DNA of 47,768 nt from Candidatus Nitrosopumilus sp. (lineage in GTDB: Archaea; Thermoproteota; Nitrososphaeria; Nitrososphaerales; Nitrosopumilaceae): NCBI RefSeq assembly GCF_029882185.1, contig NZ_JAOULD010000009.1:1-47768 (forward strand), given 5' to 3'. The position numbers and the translations under genes were made by a program. Below are positions 24,700-33,641 of this stretch, piece after piece. Each line of letters opens with the position of its first letter. The first letter of the stretch is position 1. The notes beneath the pieces are model-generated. The model searched no databases, was not told the origin of the DNA, and saw only the letters and a program-made list of their open reading frames with translations.

Positions 24700-25472
24700 T
24701 ATGCATTCACCAATTTTCTTACTTGTTCTTCAATGTTGTCACTTTTCATAATGCTTGAGCCTATTAGAAATGCATCTGCTCCGCACTTTTTTAGATATTG
24801 TATGTCTTCAGGTGTATTAATTCCGCTTTCTGATAATATTGGCCTTGTTTTCTCTTCTCCTGAAAGAATGTTTTCTGTAGTTTTCAGATCAATCTCTAAT
24901 GTGTCTAGATTTCTGTTGTTAATTCCGATTAAATCTGCTTTCGTGTTTAATGCATTCTTGAGTTCTTGTTTTGTATGTACTTCTAACAAAATTTTCAATC
25001 CTTGTTTATGTCCATAGTCTATAAACTCATCAATTTCTGAGAGAAATTTTTGATCATATAGTGATTGAATGACTAGCATGAAATCTGCTCCTATTTTCTT
25101 TGCTGCATCGATTTGGATTTTGTCAATCATAATGTCCTTCATGAGCATTGGAACTTTTACTGTTTCCCTTACTTTCATGAAATATTCTGGTGAGCCATGA
25201 AAAAGATGTGGCTGAGTCAAAACTGACAAGGCCTTTGAGCCTCCTGCAATCATTTGATTTGCTATGCTGACAGGATCAGTTAATGTTCTGATTTTTCCTA
25301 AAGATGGAGATGCAAATTTCACTTCTGTTAGTAATGTTGCATGAGTATTTGTCTTAATAATCTGAATAAAATCTTGATCTGATTTTTCTAAATTTGCATT
25401 AATATCATATACTCCATCATCAATTGCCATTTGAGAATTGTTTACAAGTTTTCGTAGAATATTTTCAGCCAT
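24696..25472 (-). CDS. trpC: Indole-3-glycerol-phosphate synthase
   Basis: The 258-residue TIM-barrel enzyme closes the indole ring from carboxyphenylamino-deoxyribulose phosphate. Recognisable parts are [15 protein letters not shown] (catalytic Glu and Lys at strand 1), [11 protein letters not shown], the [12 protein letters not shown] strand and the phosphate loop [12 protein letters not shown]. It is a single-function protein, not fused to trpF. It overlaps trpD by 8 nt and trpB by 4 nt. Confidence 0.95.
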   Translation of the reverse strand: MAENILRKLVNNSQMAIDDGVYDINANLEKSDQDFIQIIKTNTHATLLTEVKFASPSLGKIRTLTDPVSIANQMIAGGSKALSVLTQPHLFHGSPEYFMKVRETVKVPMLMKDIMIDKIQIDAAKKIGADFMLVIQSLYDQKFLSEIDEFIDYGHKQGLKILLEVHTKQELKNALNTKADLIGINNRNLDTLEIDLKTTENILSGEEKTRPILSESGINTPEDIQYLKKCGADAFLIGSSIMKSDNIEEQVRKLVNAY

Positions 25473-26511
25473 TGGTTATCTCCTTTAGTTTTGCAATGTC
25501 TCCTGTATCTTGAACAAATTTTTCCAATAATGAAAATGCTTTTCCATTTTTTATTGTGTTTAGTGCTAATTCTACACCTTCTTCAAAATTTTTGGCAATG
25601 TTTGCAACAATTAATCCTCCGGCTGCATTTAATGCGGTGGTTTCAATCATGGATTGATTTGCAGTATTGTTTAACACTCCTACAAATGATTTCACAGCTT
25701 CTTCTTTTGTTTTAATTTGTATGTCTTGAAGTGACGATTTGTGTAATCCTAACACTTCTGGATCTATTGCATTCATTAACACTTTGTCATTTTTTAATAT
25801 GCATACACGATTTGTTGCACTGGTAGAAAATTCATCCATTCCATCATCTGATCTTACTGTCATGATATTTTCTGCGCCTTTTCTTTTTAGAATCAATGGC
25901 AGTCTGTCCAAATATTCTATAGAGAATACTCCGACTAGCTGATTCTTTACCCCTGCGGGGTTTGATAACGGTCCTAGCAAATTAAATGCAGTTCTCTTAC
26001 CTAGTTGTTTTCTGGCTACAGATACATGTCTCATTGCAGGATGAAATTTTTGAGCAAACATAAAACAAATGTTGTGTTTTTCTAAAATATCTGCAATTTT
26101 TGGAGGTTCTAAATTCAAATCATAGCCAAAATATTCAAAAATATCTGCACTTCCAGAAACTCCTGAACTTGAACGGTTACCGTGTTTGGCAACAATTCCT
26201 CCCACTGCTGCTACTACAAATGATGCTGTAGTTGAGATGTTGAATGTTTGGAGTTTGTCTCCTCCAGTTCCGCACATATCTATGACTGTCCCTTGATTTT
26301 TAGGCTCAATTTTGAGTGAAAATTCTTGCATTTTATCAAGCATTCCTAATAGCTCATCATCTGTTTCTCCTTTTTCTGAGAGACTGGATAGAAAATCTGC
26401 ATTTTGAATATCGTTTGTTTTTCCTGACAGAACCTCTATCATCACTTGATTCATTTCATCATATGTTAGATCTGTTTTTTCTTGTAATTTTGTAATAAGA
26501 TCTGAAATCAA
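25465..26511 (-). CDS. trpD: Anthranilate phosphoribosyltransferase
   Basis: The 348-residue enzyme transfers the phosphoribosyl group from PRPP to anthranilate. The PRPP-binding CGTGGDKLQTFNIST motif, the KHGNRSSSGVSGSAD loop and the RHVSVARKQLGKRTAFN segment are present, with the helical N-terminal dimer domain before them. Length is normal. It overlaps trpG by 4 nt and trpC by 8 nt. Confidence 0.96.
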   Translation of the reverse strand: MISDLITKLQEKTDLTYDEMNQVMIEVLSGKTNDIQNADFLSSLSEKGETDDELLGMLDKMQEFSLKIEPKNQGTVIDMCGTGGDKLQTFNISTTASFVVAAVGGIVAKHGNRSSSGVSGSADIFEYFGYDLNLEPPKIADILEKHNICFMFAQKFHPAMRHVSVARKQLGKRTAFNLLGPLSNPAGVKNQLVGVFSIEYLDRLPLILKRKGAENIMTVRSDDGMDEFSTSATNRVCILKNDKVLMNAIDPEVLGLHKSSLQDIQIKTKEEAVKSFVGVLNNTANQSMIETTALNAAGGLIVANIAKNFEEGVELALNTIKNGKAFSLLEKFVQDTGDIAKLKEITNG

Positions 26512-27104
26512 TTTTTTCTCTCCTTTACTTGTTTGATAAAATTATTTAGAATTTTTTTACCATCTTCTGTCATTATCGACTCTGGATGAAATTGCACTCC
26601 TTGAATCAAGAACTCTTTATGTTGAACCGCCATGACTTCTCCATCATCTGAAGCAGTTGCTGTTATTTCTAAACTGTCTGGAATTACGGTTTTGTCTCCA
26701 ACTAAACTATGGTATCTGGTTGCTCTAAATGGATTTTTTACACCTGTAAATAATTTTGAATTTGTATGATCTACAGGACTGGTCTTTCCGTGTCTTACAC
26801 ATCCTGCGTTAGTTACTTTGCCTCCAAATGCATCTATGATTCCTTGATGTCCAAGACAAACTCCTAAAATTGGAGTTTTTTCTCCCATGTTTTTGATTAC
26901 ATCTGAACATACTCCAAAGTATTTTTTATCTTCAGGAGTGCCTGGACCTGGAGATATAATTATTGCATCATACTTTCTTTCTTTAATCTCTGATAATGTA
27001 ATTTTGTCATTACGTATTACATCACATTCTACTCCCAGTTCTCCTAAATATTGAGCAATGTTGTAAACAAATGAATCATAGTTATCTATAATCAAAAATT
27101 TCAA
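26508..27104 (-). CDS. trpG: Anthranilate synthase glutaminase subunit
   Basis: The 198-residue class I amidotransferase supplies ammonia to TrpE. The start FLIIDNYDSFVYNI is typical, the nucleophile is C83 in GVCLGHQGI, and the His-Glu pair is in GVQFHPES. The SPGPGTPED loop shapes the oxyanion site. It overlaps trpE by 4 nt upstream. A 4-aminobenzoate role (PabA) is possible in archaea with one shared subunit, but its place in the operon points to tryptophan. Confidence 0.95.
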   Translation of the reverse strand: MKFLIIDNYDSFVYNIAQYLGELGVECDVIRNDKITLSEIKERKYDAIIISPGPGTPEDKKYFGVCSDVIKNMGEKTPILGVCLGHQGIIDAFGGKVTNAGCVRHGKTSPVDHTNSKLFTGVKNPFRATRYHSLVGDKTVIPDSLEITATASDDGEVMAVQHKEFLIQGVQFHPESIMTEDGKKILNNFIKQVKERKN

Positions 27105-28450
27105 CTAGATGCCTCCTTTAATGCCTGAAGCATAGCTCCTGCCTTGTGCTCTGTTTCTTTGAATTCATTTTCTGCAACTGAATCTGAAACTATGCCTGCC
27201 CCTGATTGAATAAATCCCTTGTTGTTCTCAATGAATATACTTCTGATTGCAATTGCAAAATCACAGCATCCGTTGTAAGAAAAATAACCCACTGCACCTG
27301 CATATGGTCCTCTGGCTTCTGTTTCTAATTCTTCAATGATTTCCATGGCTCTAACCTTTGGCGCACCTGATACGGTTCCTGCTGGAAATACTGCTTGAAA
27401 CGCATCAAACATATCGTTTTCAGGTGCTAAATTACCTACAACATGACTAACAATATGTTGTACATGACTGAATCTTTTAATCTCCATTAGTGATTCTGGA
27501 TGAACGGTTCCATATTTGCATACTCGGCCTATATCATTTCTTCCTAAATCTACTAGCATTGTGTGCTCCGCTAATTCCTTTTCATCATTGATTAGTTCTT
27601 CTGCTAATGTCTTGTTTTTTTCTTCATCATCTGTAATTTTTCTGGTTCCTGCAATTGGAAATGTTTCTACTTTGTCATCTGTAATTCTTACTAGCATTTC
27701 TGGTGATGCTCCTATGATTGTTTTTGTTCCTTGTTTTAGATGATACATGTATGGGGATGGATTTAATTTTCTTAATGTCTTGTATAATGTTAAATCATCC
27801 CCATCCATGTCAAATGCAAATTTTCTAGATAACACAACTTGGAAAATATCTCCGTCATGAATGTATTTTTTTGCCTTGTTTACTATTTCAGAATATTTTT
27901 TTTCACCCATGTTCGGTGTTACTTCACTTGAATGAAATTCTCCAAAAGAACCTTCACCTATCACTAATTTATCAAATCTGTTTTCGTCATGATAAAAGTA
28001 GAATAATTTTTCATGTATTTTATCATACATTATTCCATCATCATAAATTCCAAATTCCATTAATGGTTGAGGAGAATTGTGAGTATCTGAAATATTTTCA
28101 ACTAGTCTTATTGCATCATAGTTTACTACTCCTACTGCACCTCCTAGATATCTATAACTTTGATCATTTGATTTTCCTAATAATTTTTTTAATTCTATAA
28201 ATGGCTCTGTCGTTTGAATGGTTTTAGTTTCATTATTTTCAATAATTTCTACTTTATCTGAATATCCTTTGAGAATTATTTTAGGATCAAAACCCATCAC
28301 TGAAGTTTCAGCTAGAACTTCGGGACCTGTAAGAGATTCAAAGAGAAATGAGTGTGAATAGTTTCTTGAAATTTTATTATAAATTTGAAATTGATTTCCA
28401 GATAAATCTAGAGGTATTACTTTTGCTTGAGTCTTTCCAAAGGTGTCCAC
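27101..28450 (-). CDS. trpE: Anthranilate synthase component I
   Basis: The 449-residue chorismate-binding enzyme makes anthranilate. The C-terminal catalytic domain has IFQVVLSRKF, the PSPYMYHL segment, FPIAGTRKI, the GRNDIGRV motif and the FPAGTVSGAPK block. The N-terminal FLFESLTG resembles the LLES tryptophan-binding element, so feedback inhibition by tryptophan is likely. It starts with GTG 28450 and heads the trpEGDCBA operon; the ATG at about 28456 is out of frame. A/T-rich sequence at 28473-28484 is the probable TATA region. Confidence 0.95.
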   Translation of the reverse strand: MDTFGKTQAKVIPLDLSGNQFQIYNKISRNYSHSFLFESLTGPEVLAETSVMGFDPKIILKGYSDKVEIIENNETKTIQTTEPFIELKKLLGKSNDQSYRYLGGAVGVVNYDAIRLVENISDTHNSPQPLMEFGIYDDGIMYDKIHEKLFYFYHDENRFDKLVIGEGSFGEFHSSEVTPNMGEKKYSEIVNKAKKYIHDGDIFQVVLSRKFAFDMDGDDLTLYKTLRKLNPSPYMYHLKQGTKTIIGASPEMLVRITDDKVETFPIAGTRKITDDEEKNKTLAEELINDEKELAEHTMLVDLGRNDIGRVCKYGTVHPESLMEIKRFSHVQHIVSHVVGNLAPENDMFDAFQAVFPAGTVSGAPKVRAMEIIEELETEARGPYAGAVGYFSYNGCCDFAIAIRSIFIENNKGFIQSGAGIVSDSVAENEFKETEHKAGAMLQALKEASS

Positions 28451-28472
28451 CCATAAACAAAATTCTGGTGGT

Positions 28473-28484
28473 TTATTATTTAAA
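28473..28484 (-). promoter_or_regulatory. Probable TATA region of the trp operon
   Basis: The coding strand reads TTTAAATAATAA here, about 24-34 nt before GTG 28450. It is the only strong A/T box between trpE and the divergent gene and would give a leaderless or nearly leaderless trp message. Confidence 0.45.
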
Positions 28485-28550
28485 GTGATGAGGTGATTCT
28501 GATCTGTTTGTTTTTGTGTGAAATTATTGATTTCTCAGGCTTCCGCATGT

Positions 28551-28567
28551 TACGGTATAGTACGGTA
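28551..28567 (+). promoter_or_regulatory. Tandem TACGGTA repeats, candidate operator
   Basis: TACGGTA occurs at 28551-28557 and again at 28561-28567, a 10-nt period that places both on one face of the helix, directly before the TATA box at 28569-28576. This is a typical activator or repressor position in archaea. It could serve the 28599 gene, and possibly the divergent trp operon about 70 nt away. Confidence 0.4.
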
Positions 28568-28568
28568 C

Positions 28569-28576
28569 CTTTATAG
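28569..28576 (+). promoter_or_regulatory. TATA box of the 54-aa zinc-finger gene
   Basis: CTTTATAG, centred 26.5 nt before the ATG at 28599; supports that start over the longer frame from 28518. Confidence 0.6.
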
Positions 28577-28598
28577 TCTAGCTGATCGTATAATAATC

Positions 28599-28763
28599 AT
28601 GCATAACATGCAGATTCTCAAAACTCGAAAAATATCCACTTCAGTCAGTAAAGTTGAGTGCTATGTTTGTGGAAAGGGTTTACAGGATGGGCATTCTATA
28701 ATTGCAAAAACATTGCCTAATGGTATTGTTTTATTCTGTGATCTACATTATTCATTACAGTGA
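28599..28763 (+). CDS. Small zinc-finger protein (54 aa)
   Basis: The 54-residue protein has a CYVCGKGLQDGHS knuckle and a CDLHYSLQ end, a Cys3-His zinc site closing a small beta sheet (IIAKTLPNGIVLF between them). The basic start (MQILKTRKIS) may touch nucleic acid. It is divergent from trpE. No family name can be given; the general form is common in this lineage. Confidence 0.6.
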   Translation: MHNMQILKTRKISTSVSKVECYVCGKGLQDGHSIIAKTLPNGIVLFCDLHYSLQ

Positions 28764-28820
28764 ATGTGTCATATCTAAATGAGACAAATGTTCAATTATG
28801 AAATTTCGTTAATATGATAC

Positions 28821-29174
28821 ATGGTGTTAGTTGGTTCAGAAACTATTAATGGTGAAATCAATGAAATTTCAGATTCAATAAAATCAGTTCTAAAAAAATT
28901 TGGATTGACTGAAAATGAACTTAAGGTATATCGTCATCTGATAAGAAATGGCCCTCAACATGCAAATGAAATCGGAAAAAAATTAAAAATTTACAGAACA
29001 GAAACTTATCGTCTATTGAATTCATTACAACAAAAAGGCATGGTGAATATGATCTTTGATAAACCTACAAAGTTTGTAAGAATAGATTATGTTAAGGCAC
29101 TAGATCATATCATTAACACACAGATTAACACACTAAACGAACTTGTAAGAAATTCTTTGTTACAAAACCTTTAA
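28821..29174 (+). CDS. TrmB-like HTH protein, short form
   Basis: The 117-residue protein is the winged helix-turn-helix of the TrmB family: KKFGLTENELKVYRHLI, then GPQHANEIGKKLKIYRTETY and RLLNSLQQKGMV. A short dimerisation helix ends the chain (THE INTQINTLNELVRN region). Thaumarchaeal TrmB-like regulators often carry a longer C-terminal effector domain, absent here; its counterpart appears as a remnant at 1965-2458. It may bind DNA as a small dimer. The stop interleaves with the stop of the opposing helicase gene. Confidence 0.75.
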   Translation: MVLVGSETINGEINEISDSIKSVLKKFGLTENELKVYRHLIRNGPQHANEIGKKLKIYRTETYRLLNSLQQKGMVNMIFDKPTKFVRIDYVKALDHIINTQINTLNELVRNSLLQNL

Positions 29175-31804
29175 ACTTTTTGAAAAGACATAAGAAATTC
29201 TTTTGCTCCTTTCTTTGATAGTTCCTTATTTTTGGTTTGACAATAACCTGTAGTAAATGTACATTTGGGACATCCTCCCCAATCATCATCCTGATTTTTT
29301 TCTGTTGAACAATCACAATCATTTATCAAAGAGAAAGATGTATTGAGAACTTTTTCAAATTCGTCAAAAACAATTTTACTGCATCCATTAAATCCATCTG
29401 ACGAATTGTCGTACAAGTAGATTATCCCTTTGTCATAGTATGAATCAATGTCGCTAGATTCTGATTTTGTTAGGATTTTGCTTGCGTTTACTAGTACGTG
29501 AGCAATCGTATGTACTCTGGAATCATTGGCAATTGGACTCTTGGAATTTGGGATTGATTTTGATAGGAATTCTGAAGGTATGGTTATGCTTACTGCTGAG
29601 TGTTTTGATTTCCAGTGGAAATTTCTCCAGCCCGATATGCTACTTCCATTATGCATTGTGAATTTGTCTGCTGATTCATTATAGTTTCCTTTCATATATC
29701 CCGTAATTGTTCTGTCTAGAGAAATTATTCCATATCTTAAAGATATTTTTTTATTCTTTACTGTGATATCTCTATGCTTTGCCTTGCCTTCGGAGGTCTG
29801 AATGATGTTTGTTTTGACAATGGGCATTGTCCTCTTGCCTTTTTCGTTTGTTCTTACAAGGTATGCTCTTGCCCCGTTTTGAGATTTAATTAGAGAATTT
29901 ACTTCATAATTTTGCTTGTTAAAGTGATAAATTGCCTTTTGGTGTAGTTGATAATATCCTACAGGAACTCCTCTGGTGCCTATTTTTCTAGAATTATAAT
30001 AAATGCTAATTTCTCCTGATGTCCCACGTAAGTTAATGCTATTTGCAAAATCAAAAAATTGGGATTTATCTGATTCTGTGGCAGATATTTCTTCTATCTC
30101 TGCTGACTCTATATGCTTCTCAGAGATGATGGGGTTTTTCTTGTTGATTGGTATGATATGATCTTGTTTTAGATATTCATCAATATGGCGTGCAAAATAA
30201 TGACATGCTGCATCATCAGGATCAAATACACATATGGCATATGATTTCTGACCCATACGTCCTGCTCTTCCAATTCTTTGAATAAATGAATCAAATTCAT
30301 TTTTGAATGCAGATATTACCACATCTACATGTCCTATGTCAATTCCCAATTCTAATGTTGGTGTACATGAAAGAACATCAAGTTCACCTGCCTTCATTTG
30401 AGATTCGTATAATTTTCTATCTCTCTGATCTAGCCCTCCTCTGTGAATTTGAATTCTTATTCCATCATTTGCATTTTCAACATTTGATGCAAGAAATTCA
30501 GCATCATTATGAGAATTGCTAAAAACTAACTGGGTTGATTTGTTTTTGTAACATATGGATGATAACATCTCCATTGTTGTCCTCTGTTTGAATTTTCTAG
30601 GCATTATGAAAAACATGTGCATATTTTGTTTTCTTCTAAATTCACTTTTGATATATGAAAATGAACTTTCAGGTAAATCAAACATGTTTGAAAAAAATTC
30701 TTTTGAATTATCTAATGTCGCTGATGACCCTATGAATTGAACTTTGCCCATGTATCGCTTCATTCTTTTTAGAACGTGATATACGTTTGATCCATGAAAA
30801 CTTGTATAGGAGTGGGCCTCATCCATTACTATGATTTTTGCATTCTTGAATAATTCATTCCATTTCTTATCTTGTAAAATTAGGTGATAATTGATAAAAT
30901 CAAAATTTGTTGCAATGATTAATGATTTTTCATTTGCATCTGAGATTATCCTGTCTTTGTATTCTGTACTCTGACCTCCATGAATGGAGTATATTCCCAC
31001 TCTGTTGTCTAGTTTGCATTTTCGAATTAAATTTGATATTTTTGATACTTGATCATCAATTAGTGCATTTAGTGGGTATACTAGCAAAGTGAAAACTCCT
31101 GGTGTTGGATCTTCTGAAATTTTTTGAAGAATCGGTATGGCAAATGCTTCTGTCTTTCCTGATCCTGTAGGAGCTGAAATTATTGAATTATTTCCTTTGA
31201 GAATTTTCCTGATGGATTCTTCCTGAAACGGCAAAAGTCCTGTGAATCCATATTTTTCTAATCCTTTGATGATATTTTCTGATAGTATATCCTTTAAGGA
31301 CTCAATTGGAATTTTATCTGCTTCTGGTGCAATCAATCTTTCGTAATGAATAAGCGCAAGAGACTCTTCTTTGTGACCTTGAACTATTTCTCTTATGATG
31401 TAGTCATTGTCGATTAGTGATTTTGGAATCTTATTTATGTCAAAAAGAATACTTTGTGGTATTGGAATTTTTGTGACTGGTTCTTTTTTCTCTGGTCTTA
31501 CATATTTTTTAATTTCGTCTGGAAAATATTCTCCTGATTCTGATGGACCTTCACATCTATGTGGCTCATCTGTTCTTGAATCAATTGGAATGAACTTTCC
31601 GCTGTCTGACTTGAATCCTTCATCCCAATAAATTTCCGCACCACATCCTTTGGAGCATTGTTTTGTTCTGCCAGAGTAATTTACTCCATATGTTGGAGTT
31701 TTGATCTGAATTTTTTCTGGATTGCATTTTGGGCATACCCATGGACCTCCAACATCTTCGTAACTCTGCACCAATCTGGCATCGCAATTTTGACAAAATT
31801 TCAT
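29171..31804 (-). CDS. DEAH-box helicase with DUF1998 domain (MrfA/Hrq1-like)
   Basis: This large superfamily 2 helicase has Walker A SAPTGSGKTEAFAIP, the DEAH box in VMDEAHSY, motif III SSATLDN, and a second RecA domain with QRIGRAGRMG. A C-terminal DUF1998-like region carries cysteines (CDCSTEK, CPKC, GYC) that are a zinc site in bacterial MrfA, a 3'-5' helicase of mitomycin repair. Residues 1-90 add two more cysteine knuckles (FCQNC, CPKC, then KGC). A DNA-repair role is likely. ATG 31804 (MKFCQNC) fits better than ATG 31831. Confidence 0.85.
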   Translation of the reverse strand: MKFCQNCDARLVQSYEDVGGPWVCPKCNPEKIQIKTPTYGVNYSGRTKQCSKGCGAEIYWDEGFKSDSGKFIPIDSRTDEPHRCEGPSESGEYFPDEIKKYVRPEKKEPVTKIPIPQSILFDINKIPKSLIDNDYIIREIVQGHKEESLALIHYERLIAPEADKIPIESLKDILSENIIKGLEKYGFTGLLPFQEESIRKILKGNNSIISAPTGSGKTEAFAIPILQKISEDPTPGVFTLLVYPLNALIDDQVSKISNLIRKCKLDNRVGIYSIHGGQSTEYKDRIISDANEKSLIIATNFDFINYHLILQDKKWNELFKNAKIIVMDEAHSYTSFHGSNVYHVLKRMKRYMGKVQFIGSSATLDNSKEFFSNMFDLPESSFSYIKSEFRRKQNMHMFFIMPRKFKQRTTMEMLSSICYKNKSTQLVFSNSHNDAEFLASNVENANDGIRIQIHRGGLDQRDRKLYESQMKAGELDVLSCTPTLELGIDIGHVDVVISAFKNEFDSFIQRIGRAGRMGQKSYAICVFDPDDAACHYFARHIDEYLKQDHIIPINKKNPIISEKHIESAEIEEISATESDKSQFFDFANSINLRGTSGEISIYYNSRKIGTRGVPVGYYQLHQKAIYHFNKQNYEVNSLIKSQNGARAYLVRTNEKGKRTMPIVKTNIIQTSEGKAKHRDITVKNKKISLRYGIISLDRTITGYMKGNYNESADKFTMHNGSSISGWRNFHWKSKHSAVSITIPSEFLSKSIPNSKSPIANDSRVHTIAHVLVNASKILTKSESSDIDSYYDKGIIYLYDNSSDGFNGCSKIVFDEFEKVLNTSFSLINDCDCSTEKNQDDDWGGCPKCTFTTGYCQTKNKELSKKGAKEFLMSFQKV

Positions 31805-31910
31805 GAATGAAATCTTTAACTCATTTACCATTAATGAACATATGATATTCTATGATTACCAATGAGATCTTTTCAAACATACTTAAGACTCTGTATTGTG
31901 TATGTATCAT

Positions 31911-32000
31911 ATGGGATGGAAAAAAACACTGAGTAAATTTTGTGTAATGAAAAAGGTTAGAGACAAGGCTAATGAGCCTGATGACCAAGAAGAATCTTGA
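31911..32000 (+). CDS. Tiny hypothetical protein (29 aa)
   Basis: A 29-codon frame from ATG 31911 to TGA 31998-32000, with a basic front (MGWKKTLSKFCVMKK) and an acidic tail (DDQEES). It sits in the gap between the helicase and the 138-residue gene. It could be chance; there is no family match. Confidence 0.2.
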   Translation: MGWKKTLSKFCVMKKVRDKANEPDDQEES

Positions 32001-32042
32001 ATTTTTATTAAAAATTATTAATAAAATCTACAAAGTTTTGTT

Positions 32043-32459
32043 ATGCCGTTAGATAAAATGACAAACCCTGAGGAGTTTGTATTAACACATGATTCTACTG
32101 TTTTGCATACTAAAGGCAAGCCTGTTGCTTGCATAATTGATAAAAATCTTGACAATGAGTCAAGATATGCATCTCTTCCAAACGATCCTAGTCTTAAGGC
32201 TAGCTTGATGGGTTTTTTGAACAAACATGATGATTTGGGATTGTTAATGGGATTCAAACTAAAAATACAAACTAATACTGATTTTTTTGAGTATACTGTT
32301 TATCCAAATGATGAATTCATAGATTGTGTAATTTTCGATGAATCTATTTTCATTATCAATGAGAAAATGGAAAATCTCTTTAGTTTGAGAAGAATAGTTA
32401 CTGATCAATTTGTTAAAACTAGATCTGAATTTGAAAAATTTAAACAAATGATGAAATGA
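32043..32459 (+). CDS. Hypothetical protein (138 aa)
   Basis: I do not recognise this 138-residue protein. It is mixed alpha/beta, with a VACIIDKNLDNES strand-turn near residue 30, an FFEYTVYPNDEFIDCVIF beta pair and a C-terminal charged helix (RSEFEKFKQMMK). It has no signal peptide or metal motif. An AATTATTA element lies 26-27 nt before the ATG. It precedes the second PD-(D/E)XK nuclease by about 50 nt on the same strand. Confidence 0.6.
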   Translation: MPLDKMTNPEEFVLTHDSTVLHTKGKPVACIIDKNLDNESRYASLPNDPSLKASLMGFLNKHDDLGLLMGFKLKIQTNTDFFEYTVYPNDEFIDCVIFDESIFIINEKMENLFSLRRIVTDQFVKTRSEFEKFKQMMK

Positions 32460-32508
32460 TCTGTATTTTTCCAAATGATTCAATAACTGCTAATCTCTGA
32501 AATTTTTA

Positions 32509-33174
32509 TTGGTAAATTTTGCACAAATGCTAAAGATTAGGGAGCCTGTGCTTTTGGACAGAGAAGATGGACATTGGTATCAAACAAAATTCGATAAAAT
32601 TTATCCTTCAATTAGTACGATTTTGTCTGCTACTGCACCTGAACATAAAAAAAATGGATTAGCGATTTGGAAAGAAAATGAGCCTGCCCATGAATACATA
32701 ACCAAACAAGCTCAGGATGTTGGCACACAATCCCATAAAATTATTGAAGATTATTTGAGCAATAATTTATCTTTAGAAGAATTTGATTTGCTGCCTATTG
32801 CTCATTTTGATAATCTCAAACCTTTTTTGGAGAACATCTCTGATGTAACCTGTATAGAACAAAGAATGTATTCAGACAAATTACGGGTGGCAGGAACTAG
32901 TGATTTAATTGCTGAATACAATGGAGAACTTTCAATTATTGATTATAAAACAAAAAGAAAGCCTCAGGTTGATGAATACATGTATGAATATTATTTACAA
33001 ACTACATGTTATGCTCAGATGTTTGAGGAAGTAACAGGCCGTAAAATCAACCAAGTTGTGATTCTAGTCAGCAGTGAGAAGAATACTAGACAAGAATTTA
33101 TCAAATCGTGTGATGATTATGTTCAACCAATGCTAGAGCGTGTAGAGAAATATTATTTGAATAGTTTGCAATAA
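32509..33174 (+). CDS. PD-(D/E)XK superfamily nuclease, second copy
   Basis: The 221-residue protein shares its layout with the nuclease at 16968-17639: an IYPSISTILSAT start, VGTQSHKIIEDYL (motif I His and Glu), VAGTSDLIAEY with the metal-binding Asp, SIIDYKTKRKP with the Asp-x-Lys pair, and a YLQTTCYAQMFEE helix. No Cas4-type cysteine cluster is present. It is expected to be a metal-dependent exonuclease of the MGME1/RecB type. The start is TTG 32509 or ATG 32527 (MLKIREP). Unlike its paralogue it has no integrase next to it. Confidence 0.75.
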   Translation: MVNFAQMLKIREPVLLDREDGHWYQTKFDKIYPSISTILSATAPEHKKNGLAIWKENEPAHEYITKQAQDVGTQSHKIIEDYLSNNLSLEEFDLLPIAHFDNLKPFLENISDVTCIEQRMYSDKLRVAGTSDLIAEYNGELSIIDYKTKRKPQVDEYMYEYYLQTTCYAQMFEEVTGRKINQVVILVSSEKNTRQEFIKSCDDYVQPMLERVEKYYLNSLQ

Positions 33175-33185
33175 CTTAGGCTAAT

Positions 33186-33500
33186 TTATCGAGTTTTTTG
33201 TCTAACGCCTGTACCTGCTTTGTCAAGTCTTTGAATGTCATCTATCCTTTCTGGTTTTTCATTGAGAGTTCTTATTTTTCCGTTTGACCAATCAAGCATG
33301 GCCTCGAGAATCTCTGTTGCTTGCCTTGATCTGCCTGCCAAATCTTTGATATTCAATATATTTTTCATTTTCGCATTATCTGGATGAATTATCATTTCCC
33401 CGGATTTGAAGATTCTATACTGTTGCTGGGTGACTGCATCACTAAAATTTAACAAAAATAATCCATGTATGGCGTTTTCCATTTTTTCAGAATAATTCAT
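33186..33500 (-). CDS. Hypothetical protein (104 aa)
   Basis: The 104-residue protein is mainly helical and charged, with a NFSDAVTQQQYRIFKSGEM stretch and a LAGRSRQATEILEAMLDW helix. It ends with a basic tail (VRQKTR). There are no cysteines and no membrane span. It converges with the nuclease gene across 11 nt. No family is recognised. Confidence 0.55.
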   Translation of the reverse strand: MNYSEKMENAIHGLFLLNFSDAVTQQQYRIFKSGEMIIHPDNAKMKNILNIKDLAGRSRQATEILEAMLDWSNGKIRTLNEKPERIDDIQRLDKAGTGVRQKTR

Positions 33501-33641
33501 TTTTTACAGATTTTTTTATCATTTGTTCTAATGTAGTGTTTTTATTAAAACCATCTTCAAGTTTTAATGGGTTTATTATTATTTTCAGAAATTTCTTTAT
33601 TGCGTCTAAATGTAAGTTGATATAAGATGATTCAGAAAAAG

